Shown: positions 31,135 through 40,975 of the stretch, one piece after another
Numbering within the stretch: position 1 is the stretch's first letter
Layout: the number at the start of each line of letters is the position of its first letter
Source of the DNA: Arsenophonus sp052174115
Lineage (GTDB): Bacteria > Pseudomonadota > Gammaproteobacteria > Enterobacterales > Enterobacteriaceae
NCBI GenBank assembly: GCA_052174115.1
Contig: JBQMRX010000001.1
Span: 620,001 to 684,000, forward strand
Reading direction: 5' to 3'
DNA length: 64,000 nucleotides
Position numbers and translations under genes: made by a program
Notes under the pieces: generated by a model
Database searches by the model: none
The model's input: the letters and a program-made list of their open reading frames with translations, nothing else
What the model was told of the DNA's origin: nothing

Positions 31135-31508
31135 TAAAAAATATTAAAATTCTTAGTTTTTATACTCTTTTAAATATCCTTTTGTAGTTAAATACTTACT
31201 TAAACTAATAATGTAAATTAATCATATGTATAAGTAATTTTTAATTATTAAAAAATAATAAAAAATAAAAGCTTTATTTTTAGAATATTAAATTTTAATA
31301 TTAAATATAATTAATTTTTATAATAAGATAAAATAATATTAAATAATCAGATATTTTAATATTTTAACAAAAATGTATTAGTATTATAAAATAAACTTAT
31401 AATAAATATATTTTTATTTAGAATTTTTATTGTAATAATAATACTAATGTTATATTTATTACTTAATATTTAGTATTATATTATTAAATAAAAAGTATTA
31501 TAAATAAT

Positions 31509-31537
31509 ATACATATATAATTTAATTATATATGTAT
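31509..31537. repeat. 29-base perfect inverted repeat
   Basis: ATACATATATAATT, one central T, then AATTATATATGTAT. It lies about 300 bases upstream of hldE. Confidence 0.65.
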
Positions 31538-31840
31538 TATATAATAATAGTTGAATATAATTTCATTCCTATAGAAAAATTGATCAATTAGTTTAAATTT
31601 ATATTGAAATATAGAGCAAAATTACATTGATTATTATCAAAAATAGTACTCAGTAAATATTTAACTTTTTACTTAAAAAGCAATGTAAATAATTTTTAAT
31701 TTATTAAAAATTATTTAATATTATTTAAGTTAAAAATTTGACGCATTATATTAAAATATAATTGATATGGTTTTTTATTGGTTATTTTATTATTATAATC
31801 ATTTTGATTATAATAATTTATATATGTAATTGGAGTATGG

Positions 31841-33268
31841 ATGAAAATCACTCTCCCTGATTTTAAACAAGCCAATATTTTAGTAATTGGCGATGTTATG
31901 TTAGATCGTTATTGGTATGGATTAACTAATAGAATTTCACCAGAAGCTCCTGTTCCAGTAGTTAAAGTTCAAATGAAAGAAGAACGTCCTGGTGGCACCG
32001 CTAATGTTGCTATGAATATTGCTGCTTTAGGTGCTAATGTTCGTTTAGTAGGGTTGACTGGCATTGATGATGCTGCTGAAATATTAACAAAAAAACTTAA
32101 TCAAGCAAATGTATGTTGTGATTTTGTTATGTTATCATCTCACCCTACTATTACTAAATTGAGAATTCTATCTCATAATCAACAACTTATTCGAATTGAT
32201 TTTGAAGAGAGATTTGATAGTATTGATATAAAGCCATTATTAGATCGTATGCAACAAGCATTACCTCAAGTTAAGGTAATAGTTCTTTCTGATTATGGTA
32301 AAGGCGCTTTAACAAAAATTTCACAGGTTATTTCGTTAGCAAATTCAGCTCAAATACCGGTACTTATTGATCCTAAAGGTAATGATTTTGAACGTTATCG
32401 TGGAGCAACTTTATTAACCCCAAATATGTCTGAATTTGAGATGATTGTTGGTAAATGTAATAATAATGATGAAATTGAGAAAAAAGGAATGAAGTTAATT
32501 CATTCCCTTGATCTTAAAGGATTATTGATTACTCGTTCAGAACAAGGAATGACATTATTAGAACGTGAAAAATCACCATTACATTTACCGACTCAAGCTC
32601 AAGAAGTTTATGATGTTACTGGAGCTGGTGATACTGTTATTAGTGTTTTAGCAACCGCGTTAGCTACTCAACTTGATTTTTATCAAGCATGTATATTAGC
32701 TAATTTAGCAGCAGGAGTAGTAGTTGGAAAACTAGGTACTTCAACAGTATCATTAATTGAGCTAGAAAATACAATTCATTGCCAAACTAATGGTAACTTT
32801 AGTTTGATGAATGAAAATCAGTTAAAACATGTTGTTGCTGTTGCCCGTAGCCGCGGAGAGAAGATTGTAATGACTAACGGTTGCTTCGATATATTACATT
32901 CTGGACATGTTATTTATTTAGCTAATGCACGTAAATTAGGTGATCGTTTAATTGTTGTTGTGAATAGTGATGCCTCAACTAAACGGCTAAAAGGTGATAA
33001 CCGTCCTATTAATTCACTAATTCAACGTATGACCGTATTAGGTGCGTTAAGTTCTGTAGATTGGGTGATTTCTTTTGAAGAAGATACACCTCAACGAGTT
33101 ATTAGTGAAATTTTACCTGATGTATTAGTTAAAGGTGGTGATTATAAGCCAGAAGATATTATTGGTAGCCAAGAAGTTTTAAAAGCTGGAGGTGAAGTTA
33201 AAGTGCTTAATTTTGAAAAAGGATTATCTACAACAAATATTATCAATAATATTATGAAAAACGATTAA
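31841..33268 (+). CDS. hldE: Bifunctional heptose 7-phosphate kinase / heptose 1-phosphate adenylyltransferase
   Basis: HldE (RfaE), 475 residues (E. coli 477), making ADP-heptose for the LPS inner core. The N-terminal ribokinase-type domain (residues 1 to about 320) has MLDRYWYG, PGGTANVAMN and the catalytic DVTGAGDTV. The C-terminal nucleotidyltransferase domain (from about 340) has NGCFDILHSGHV with the HxGH motif and KGGDYKPEDI. Both halves look intact. Retention implies a heptose-containing LPS core, which many older symbionts have lost; lptD is also present in this window. Confidence 0.97.
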   Translation: MKITLPDFKQANILVIGDVMLDRYWYGLTNRISPEAPVPVVKVQMKEERPGGTANVAMNIAALGANVRLVGLTGIDDAAEILTKKLNQANVCCDFVMLSSHPTITKLRILSHNQQLIRIDFEERFDSIDIKPLLDRMQQALPQVKVIVLSDYGKGALTKISQVISLANSAQIPVLIDPKGNDFERYRGATLLTPNMSEFEMIVGKCNNNDEIEKKGMKLIHSLDLKGLLITRSEQGMTLLEREKSPLHLPTQAQEVYDVTGAGDTVISVLATALATQLDFYQACILANLAAGVVVGKLGTSTVSLIELENTIHCQTNGNFSLMNENQLKHVVAVARSRGEKIVMTNGCFDILHSGHVIYLANARKLGDRLIVVVNSDASTKRLKGDNRPINSLIQRMTVLGALSSVDWVISFEEDTPQRVISEILPDVLVKGGDYKPEDIIGSQEVLKAGGEVKVLNFEKGLSTTNIINNIMKND

Positions 33269-34055
33269 TATTCTATATTAAAAATAATATTTTGATACTA
33301 CTATTATAATATTTTAATATTTATTTTTTATTTTTGCTAGTTAATTATTTTTATAATTGTTCGATTCATTTTTTCAATTTAGATCATTTTTATAGATTTG
33401 CAATAAAACTTATATTTAAATGTTAAATTTTTCGCCTGAATCTAAATTGAGCTTTTTAAATTAAAATTATTATATAAAAGTAGATTTTTATTAAAATATT
33501 TATTTAACTTACTTATTTTTTAAGTAAATATTTTTAATTTATTAAATAATCTATATATTTTTACGCTATATATTATTTAATAGTAAAATTTAAAATAATT
33601 ATTTACATAATTAAATTATTTTTAATATCGTTAGTAACTAAAATTTAAGATAAAATAAAAGAAATAATAATTTTTTGTCATGTTGATTAATTTTATAGTA
33701 AAAAATACTATTGCTTTAATAAAATATCTCAATTTTGTTGATTGATACAAAATTATATTCAGGATATAGTTTAGTTGTTATCTAATTATGTGGCGATAAG
33801 TTATCATCATATATGATATTTATTATTTTTTAATTAAATAATCAAGCCTATGAATATTTTATTATAACAATTTAAAATGGAACTTAATAGATTTATTGAA
33901 ATTTTAAAATTAACGATCATAGCTTAAATGAAAACAACAATATTTTTAGTTTTAAATCTTATTAGTTTCATTAAAGTTTTAACACGTTAGTTTGATTTTA
34001 TACTCACAAGCTGCTTTAGTTATGGTAATTTAATATTTATTAATGAGGTTTTACC
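33269..34055. other. hldE-ribB spacer without a visible FMN riboswitch
   Basis: 787 bases, somewhat less A/T-extreme than the other deserts. In many enterobacteria the ribB leader carries an FMN riboswitch; none of its G/C-rich conserved blocks could be found here. A short hairpin with a T-tract at 33509-33535 (TTACTTA/TAAGTAA) might be a distant hldE terminator. The last bases (AATGAGGTTTTACC) match the enterobacterial ribB ribosome binding region. Confidence 0.55.
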
Positions 34056-34709
34056 ATGAATCAGACTGGACTTTTTTTATATGGAAATCCAATTGAACGT
34101 ATAGAATGTGCTATTAAAGCATTGCGTCAAGGTAAAGGCGTTATGGTACTTGACGATAAATCTCGTGAAAATGAAGGTGATATTGTTTTTGCTGCTGAAA
34201 ATATGACAGTTAAACAAATGGCATTAACTATTCGCCATGGTAGTGGAATTATTTGTCTTTGTATAACAGAGGAACGCCGTAAACAACTTGAATTACCAAT
34301 GATGGTTAAAGAAAATTCTAGTAAATTTCAAACAGCATTTACTATTACTATAGAAGCTTCAGAAGGTATTACAACTGGTGTATCAGCTAGTGATCGTTTA
34401 GTAACTATCCGTAAAGCAATTGCTGATAATGCAAAACCAATTGATCTTAATCGTCCTGGACACGTCTTCCCGATAATAGCTAAAGAGGGTGGTGTATTGA
34501 ATCGTAGAGGTCATACTGAAGCTACCATTGATTTAGTTGTTTTAGCTGGTTTTAAACCAGTAGGTGTTTTATGTGAATTAATAAATGATGATGGCACAAT
34601 GGCTCGCATTAAAGAAGTTCTTGTTTTTAGTAAACAATATGATATGCCAGTAATAACTATTAAGGATCTTATAACATATCGTCAACAGTTTACAAAAAAA
34701 ACAAGTTAG
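34056..34709 (+). CDS. ribB: 3,4-dihydroxy-2-butanone 4-phosphate synthase RibB
   Basis: RibB, 217 residues as in E. coli, converting ribulose 5-phosphate to the four-carbon precursor of riboflavin. The active-site acidic loop reads DDKSRENEGDIVFAAE, and HGSGIICL, TTGVSASDR and GGVLNRRGHTEA, all conserved, follow. The ATG is preceded by a good GAGG. Riboflavin supply is a standard service of symbionts of blood-feeding insects. The usual FMN riboswitch is not evident upstream, so expression may be constitutive. A compact terminator follows the stop. Confidence 0.97.
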   Translation: MNQTGLFLYGNPIERIECAIKALRQGKGVMVLDDKSRENEGDIVFAAENMTVKQMALTIRHGSGIICLCITEERRKQLELPMMVKENSSKFQTAFTITIEASEGITTGVSASDRLVTIRKAIADNAKPIDLNRPGHVFPIIAKEGGVLNRRGHTEATIDLVVLAGFKPVGVLCELINDDGTMARIKEVLVFSKQYDMPVITIKDLITYRQQFTKKTS

Positions 34710-34710
34710 T

Positions 34711-34732
34711 AAAATAAACAATTTATTTTTTT
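34711..34732 (+). terminator. ribB terminator with A/T-only stem
   Basis: AAAATAAA, loop CAA, TTTATTTT, then a further T-run to 34732. It begins one base after the ribB stop codon. The stem has no G:C pair, a form also seen after plsC. Confidence 0.5.
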
Positions 34733-35389
34733 ATAATTAAATCATATTTTATCTGAGTTTTATATTTAAATTAATATTAATGAATTGAAGTATTTTTTAT
34801 TAATACAATAAATTAATAAGTAACTCAACAATTAATATTATCATCTTACAGATTATTATTTATTAAAAACATAGATAATAAATTTAACTTTATTTATACT
34901 TATTTATATCAACTCTATCTTATGATAAGAGTAAATATTATAATAATTAATGTTAAAATAATATTGTAATAGAGATTAAATTAATAATATCGATATAAAT
35001 AGATAATAATATTATAAACAATGAGCTAAAATATTACTATTTTAATTAACAATAATATCTTATAAAGAATAATAAAACTATATAGACCTAAAATTGTATA
35101 ATGAAAATATTAATAATTAAATTCATTATTAATATAATACTTTATATTTAGTTAAAAAATTAAACTTTTAATGATTTATTTATTTTTTAATAAAAAATAA
35201 ATAATATTTAAATGTTATTTTTGCCTAATAATTAAAAAGAATTATATGTCTTAATTTACATTAAATTAAAACTTAATTATTTATATGATTATGAAAATAT
35301 AAAAATATCAAATAAACATAAAGGAAATATTGTAAAATTACTTTTAAATTATATTTTTAAATTGTATTGTTAAATTATTAGTAATTTTT

Positions 35390-35417
35390 ATAAGAAAATT
35401 ATTTCTTATTATTTTTA
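35390..35417 (+). terminator. Orphan terminator-like hairpin
   Basis: ATAAGAAA and TTTCTTAT form a perfect 8-bp stem with loop ATTA, followed by TATTTTT. About 680 bases after ribB, which has its own terminator. Confidence 0.35.
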
Positions 35418-36489
35418 ATTAAACAAGAATAAGATTTTATTTATTAGAATCATTGTTATAATTATAAATTACTTGATATTATTATTTTCTATAATATCTA
35501 TAAAAATTAGAAACTTCAATAGTTATATAAAATAAATTTATTTTATTTGTATTAATTATTTTATAAATTAATTATATATTGTAAATAATCTTAGGTATTA
35601 ATATTAATTGTTATGTATATATGTTATTCATTATTTTAATAGTTATTAACTATAATGAAATTATATTATATATACATATACTTTATTAAGTATAATTATT
35701 ACTATTGAATATAAATTTCAATATATAAATAGATAATTTATAATAAAAATCACATAATAAAGTGATTTATTATATTTTACTAATAAATAATTAATTTTTT
35801 TAAAGTAATTATTTTTATTTACTAGTAATTAGTTGCTTAAATTTTTCATATCTAAATCAGTTAATAAATAATTTATATTATGTCATGATTGTGATAAAAT
35901 AATTAGTTTTATATTGTAATATTTTAAAAAAATAACATTTTTATTAAAAATTCTAAATATTTTTAGATTAAAATATTAGTAATTATTTAAAAAATTAGTT
36001 ATATTGTTAAATATAAATTTATAGCAAAATAAATATTTTAATTTATTGTAATTTTATTTATCTTATTTTTTATTATCAATATTATTATTTATTTTTTATT
36101 ATATTAAATATTTTATATTCTAATTAATTATTTAATATTACTTTTATATTTTATAAGAATTAAATTTCTAATTATAAGAATAATTATTATTATGTATTTC
36201 ATATAATCATATGGATATTTTTAAAAATAATTTAAAAAACAATTAAATAAAATATGAATTAAAATATCACTAAAGTTAATAATACAATATTTAAAAAAAA
36301 AATAAAAATAATAATAAAAAATATTAAAAGAATTAATAAGAAATATTGATAATATTTATAAATACATTAAAAGATTTCATATTTTAAAAATGAATTAAGA
36401 AATTTTTATAAGTAAATAATTTATTTAATTAAAATTTAATTAATTAATTATAAACAATTAATTAATAATTTTTTTGATTATTAAATTTT

Positions 36490-36521
36490 CATATTAAAAA
36501 TAAGAAGATAATGATTATCTT
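36490..36521 (-). terminator. Candidate ygiC terminator
   Basis: On the minus strand, about 30 bases after the ygiC stop, AAGATAAT and ATTATCTT pair around a single base, followed by CTTATTTTT. A second A/T hairpin lies further on at 36439-36466. Confidence 0.45.
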
Positions 36522-36552
36522 ATATCATTTTTTTAATATTTATATTAAAAAA

Positions 36553-37716
36553 TTAATTTAAAATAATATGTGGATAAAAACGAGATAAATTTTGAGTGAT
36601 TAATTGTTTATCTTCTCGAATACCAATTCCTGTAGGTTGATCATTTACTAACCAACTACCTACTAATGTATAATTATTTTCAAACCGTGGTAATGGATAA
36701 AATTCTTGAATAATCATCCCTTCTTCACCATATTGGCCATTTACTGAAACAATTTTACGATTATTATCGATAATACAAATATTAGCTCCTTCTCGTGAAA
36801 AGAAGGGTTTTATAACATAACGATCAAGTTTTGGTGAATTAGATTCTAGAAAATAAGCAGGCAAAAGATTAGAATGATTAGGAAACATTTCCCATAGAGT
36901 AGGTAATAATGCTTTATTAGAAATAACACTTTTCCAGGCTGGCTCTAACCATTTTATTTTAGCATCTACTAATTTAGTAGAAAAAATTTCTCTAAACATA
37001 AATTCCCAAGGATATAATTTAAATAAATTATTAATAATTTGATTATTAAGATCAGTAAATTCTCCTTTTTCACTTAAACCAATTTGATCAATATAAAGAA
37101 ATTCAGTTTTAATATTAGCTTCATGAGCACAATCTTGTAAATATTGAATAGTTCCACGATCTTCATCAATACTTTGACAACAAGAAAAATGTAATAAATT
37201 AAAATTAAATAATGTACGTAATTGTATAAATCGTTGAATAAGTTGTTCTTGTATACAATTAAATTGATCAGCATTTGCTGGTAAATTATTAGCATTAATT
37301 TGTTCTTTTAACCAGATCCACTGAAAAAATGATACCTCATATAAAGATGTTGGCGTATCTGCATTATTTTCTAATAATTTTGCAGATCTTTTACCATCAT
37401 AAGCTAAATCTAATCGAGAATAAAGTGAAGGTTGATTAGTTTTCCATGAGTGATTAATAAATTCCCAACAATGTTTAGGGATCTGAAATTTTATTAATAA
37501 TTCTTCACTATTAACTACTTTTTCTACTACTTGTAAGCACATTTGATGTAGTTCAAAAGTAATTGTTTCAAGATCTTCTATTTGCTGCATAGTAAATTGA
37601 TAATAAGCATTTTCACACCAATAAGGTTCACCATGTAAAGTGTGAAAATGAAAACCAAATTCTACTGCTTTTTCTTTCCAATTAGGACGTTCTTTAATAA
37701 TCATTCTTATCATCAT
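36553..37716 (-). CDS. ygiC: YgiC, glutathionylspermidine synthase-like ATP-grasp protein
   Basis: A 387-residue protein matching E. coli YgiC (386) throughout: RPNWKEKAVEFGFHFHT near the start, LAYDGKRSAKLLENNADTPTSLYE, WLEPAWKSVISNKALLP, FSREGANICII and the end IGIREDKQLITQNLSRFYPH. It belongs to the ATP-grasp family of the Gss synthetase domain, but its substrate is unknown. A second ATG three bases in gives nearly the same protein. It follows ygiB by two bases, clearly one operon. In E. coli the operon starts with tolC, which is missing here. Confidence 0.93.
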   Translation of the reverse strand: MMIRMIIKERPNWKEKAVEFGFHFHTLHGEPYWCENAYYQFTMQQIEDLETITFELHQMCLQVVEKVVNSEELLIKFQIPKHCWEFINHSWKTNQPSLYSRLDLAYDGKRSAKLLENNADTPTSLYEVSFFQWIWLKEQINANNLPANADQFNCIQEQLIQRFIQLRTLFNFNLLHFSCCQSIDEDRGTIQYLQDCAHEANIKTEFLYIDQIGLSEKGEFTDLNNQIINNLFKLYPWEFMFREIFSTKLVDAKIKWLEPAWKSVISNKALLPTLWEMFPNHSNLLPAYFLESNSPKLDRYVIKPFFSREGANICIIDNNRKIVSVNGQYGEEGMIIQEFYPLPRFENNYTLVGSWLVNDQPTGIGIREDKQLITQNLSRFYPHIILN

Positions 37717-37718
37717 TA

Positions 37719-38402
37719 TTACCCTCCCATAGAACGCTTGGAAGATAAAATTGTATTTTTACGTTGCACATTAATTAATTTTTTATTGACTGATTCACCA
37801 AAACCACCACGAGAAATAGTGTTTGTTGTTTCTGTTTTATGACTAAATTCAGATGAAGGTATAGTTGTTATACTACTTTTATTTGCAATTTGTTTATAGT
37901 TTTTATTTCTAATATTAAGAAATTTTTCATTTGCTAAATTATGAGAATTATTTGAATTAAGTAGAGGTTGTGTTGTTGGTACTTTCATAAATTTATCATT
38001 ACCAATTATATTTCTCATCACATAACCTGCCATTAAAGGTATTAAAAAACTACTATTATGTTCATTAACTTGGTTTTGAATTTCATTTTGAGGTAAAGTT
38101 TTAGTGCATTTTTCTTTGCTAGATTCGACAATGCAATCTTTATCTGTTACATATTTTGATGAAGTTTTAATTGTTTCTTGTAATTTATCTTTATAAGCAA
38201 ACAAACATTGTTCATTTTGAGGTAAGTTTTTATTTGAACAATCTTCAGTATTAGTGTATAAGGAAACTTCTTTATCACTTTGTTCACAAGCTGATAGTAT
38301 AAATACGCTACTAATAGCTAAGGCAATAGGTGAAAAGCGATAAGTACGCCACATTTTACGAAAAGCATTTTGATTGATGTTTTTTGTACGTTTTATTTTC
38401 AT
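37719..38402 (-). CDS. ygiB: YgiB family (UPF0441) probable lipoprotein
   Basis: A 227-residue YgiB. The N-terminus KRTKNINQNAFRKMWR is followed by a hydrophobic segment ending in a lipobox-like LSAC, so it may be lipidated by Lgt (60453-61295). The middle is degenerate and low-complexity, while the end TTNTISRGGFGESVNKK and RSMGG matches E. coli YgiB. A start at 38402 (MKIKRTKN) fits better than the upstream Met at 38411. Function is unknown; it is linked to ygiC by context. Confidence 0.9.
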   Translation of the reverse strand: MKIKRTKNINQNAFRKMWRTYRFSPIALAISSVFILSACEQSDKEVSLYTNTEDCSNKNLPQNEQCLFAYKDKLQETIKTSSKYVTDKDCIVESSKEKCTKTLPQNEIQNQVNEHNSSFLIPLMAGYVMRNIIGNDKFMKVPTTQPLLNSNNSHNLANEKFLNIRNKNYKQIANKSSITTIPSSEFSHKTETTNTISRGGFGESVNKKLINVQRKNTILSSKRSMGG

Positions 38403-39869
38403 TGTTATCATTTATATATATCCTAATAGTTAAAATAAAAATTGTTAAATGAGAATAAATAGAATAATTACAATAAAAAATTAAAACATAAAACCAAAAA
38501 ATATGATTTTAAAATTTAACTATTTATTTTAATGTTAATAATGTAATTTTCTTAGTTAATGTTAATTAGTATAAGAATACTTATAATACTTATGTATTTA
38601 TATTAATAATCGATTATTCATTTAATATATTTACCTAACGTCGATCAAATTAATAATATCATATTATAAATTTGATAGTAAGATATTTTAGTCAATTATT
38701 TAAATGAAAAAATTGTTTTTTATTTTAATTTTATGTGAAAATAATAAATTTTATATTTTTATTAAAATTAAACTAAATAATTAATTCTTTCTAAGACTTT
38801 ATATTAGTAATTAATAAAAAATAATTTTTTATAGAAAAAGAATACGTTATTTAAATAAAATTAAAATAAATTTTTTCAAATTTCTCATTAGCGCTAACTA
38901 TAAATATATTATGTTTGTTTAATGATTATTGACTAGTTTGTTTATCTGGTATATAAAAATATACTTAATTTAGTTTGATGTTTATTTAATTATTATAATT
39001 TATATTTTAAAAATAAATTAATAGTTTTATTGTTTGTTTTTAACACTAATATTTTCTATTAAATTTTACAATAAGAAAATGATATTTCTTTTTTTACTTA
39101 TATTGTATATTTTAATAAATACTTTTAATTTTTATTAATTTTTATTTTGTATTTTTTGATTAATTATAACTAAATATTCTATTAATAAAATTATACCAGA
39201 ATAATTAGAAATAGTATTTTGTATATATTGATAATATTGATTATCTTTATCTTCATATTAAATATATTCATTATTTAATTAACTATTGATACATTGATGT
39301 ATATATATATTTTTAAATTTATAATTTATTTATTTATTAATTTATAATATCTTAAAAATAAGATTTATTAATATAAATAATTAATTTTCTTAATTAATTT
39401 AATGAATATGAAATTGGTAATATTATAATTTCTTTATCTTTAACTATTATTACTTTTATATATCGAAAATAAATTATGATTAATTTAATAATATTGATGG
39501 AAAATTAATTATTTTTATTTAATTTTATAAAATAATAACAAGTTATTATAGTTAAATTTTATAATAGCTATTAATTAAACAATTAATATAATATATTTAT
39601 ATTTTTAATAAAAAATATATTAATGTATATAATTATAATTTATTTATTGAATAATATAAATAATTTTTTAAATATAATATAAAATTATATATAAATTTAT
39701 AAATCTTAATAAAATATAATTTAAGATTAATTTATATTTGTTTATCGTTATTTTATTGAAAAAAAAATAAATAATTATTCGCTTTTTATATTTTGTTATT
39801 AAATAATTGTGATTATTAATTAAGATAACAACCACTTTTAAAAAAAATAAAATTTATTTTTAAGTAAGT

Positions 39870-39900
39870 ATTATTAGATAATAATAACTAATAATTTTTT
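39870..39900 (+). terminator. Orphan terminator-like hairpin with six-T tract
   Basis: ATTATTAG and CTAATAAT (8 bp, one G:C pair) with a ten-base loop, followed by TTTTTT. No plus-strand gene ends upstream within the desert. Confidence 0.4.
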
Positions 39901-39997
39901 ATTTTAAATAGTAGTATTTATAATACTGTATATAAAAAATATTTATTATCGTTACATTAGCATCTATTTTCATTTTTGTATATAAATTGACAAAAAT

Positions 39998-40020
39998 AAT
40001 TTGAGTTATTCTCAAATTTT
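39998..40020 (+). terminator. Orphan terminator-like hairpin with GAG/CTC stem
   Basis: AATTTGAG and CTCAAATT form a perfect 8-bp stem with loop TTATT, running into TTTT. Two G:C pairs are unusual for this desert. Probably marks the end of a lost gene. Confidence 0.4.
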
Positions 40021-40635
40021 AATTAATTATTTATTGCAATATCAAAAAAGTAAAAATGAATTTTATATTTAGATATTTATCAAGAAATAAATAAGTATTA
40101 TCAAAAAATATATAACGATAATATTATTAGTCTGTATATAATTTATACTTTATTTTATTAATTTTAAGTTAGATACAATAGTATTTAAATAGTATTTTCT
40201 TTATCTTTTTGTCAATAATAACGATTATTTTTTTTAATAGATATTTTTTTTAAATTAAGAATTAAAATATTTCAGTTAATTTTTTGTTCAACTTGTTATT
40301 GATGTCAATATATAATACATATAAATGATTTTTTAATTATTTTTTGTAAAAATAAATAAATGATTAAAATTTAATTATAAAAATAAAGAATTTAATAAGG
40401 ATCGATACGCTATGGTTTTTTTACTATTTTTATAATTAATTAGGTTATTATAGAATTTAATTATAAATTATATAGTAGTAGAAGAGTTGATGTCTGTATG
40501 TTAAGTTTTTATTTATTAATTATTTTAATATCGTAAATAATTTTATTTTATTATTTATTTTATTAAGTTAATAGTATTCTACTTTAATTTATTTTATAGA
40601 TATTTAAGTAGAAATAATTATTATTATAGAAAAAT

Positions 40636-40681
40636 ATTATATCTTTTATAATTTATTTAAATAAATTATAAAAGATATAAT
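40636..40681. repeat. 46-bp perfect palindrome without loop
   Basis: The arm 40636-40658 (beginning ATTATATCTTTTATAATT) is mirrored exactly by 40659-40681. It contains one C:G pair. It is about 295 bases upstream of parE and shares TATATCTT plus TATAA with the palindrome at 26702-26747. Confidence 0.85.
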
Positions 40682-40975
40682 TAATATATTAACATAATTA
40701 TGTTTCATTTAATTTGAATACTACAATAAATAAACGATTAAATATAGATTATTATTAAATTATTACTTATTTAGATAATTTAATTAAATGATAGAATTAA
40801 GAGATAATTATGTTTTTATTAAATTTATTACTATTTTTTATACATTTATATGTTTTGTAGTTAATAAAAAATAACTAATTTAAAATTTACCTTAAATAAT
40901 TAAATCATTGTTATTATTATCAGTATATTATCATTTATTTATCTAATTAATTGTCAAATTACTACAGAAAATAAT

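Larger units (their letters stand above)
28884..31840. other. Gene desert between cca and hldE
   Basis: Nearly 3 kb without a supported gene; E. coli has glnE and ygiF here. Visible elements: a 13-bp inverted repeat at 29699-29711/29731-29743, a 9-bp one at 29589-29597/29617-29625, palindromes at 29831-29856 and 31509-31537, and terminator-like hairpins at 29891-29911, 30079-30098, 30167-30185 and 31087-31134. The last has an eight-T tract. No remnant protein was recognised. Confidence 0.6.
34733..36552. other. Gene desert between ribB and ygiC
   Basis: About 1.8 kb without a supported gene. It includes a 14-bp hairpin with one-base loop (35176-35189/35191-35204), a terminator-like hairpin at 35390-35417, an 11-bp inverted repeat (35612-35622/35668-35678) and an 11-bp stem with a following T-tract at 36439-36475. 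E. coli has ygiD and zupT in the matching interval; no trace was recognised. Confidence 0.6.
38403..40975. other. Gene desert between ygiB and parE
   Basis: About 2.6 kb. In E. coli the interval contains tolC, nudF, yqiB, cpdA and yqiA; none is recognisable. Terminator-like hairpins with G/C pairs remain at 39870-39900 and 39998-40020, a 14-bp palindrome centred on ATCGAT is at 38605-38618, and a 46-bp perfect palindrome at 40636-40681. Confidence 0.6.

Noticed and set aside
33600..34055. FMN riboswitch in the ribB leader
   Set aside because: No conserved RFN block could be matched; only the ribosome binding region is preserved.
37074..37842. Open frames overlapping ygiC and ygiB in other frames (37074-37295 minus, 37642-37842 plus)
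   Set aside because: Low-complexity products inside well-conserved genes; shadows of real coding sequence.
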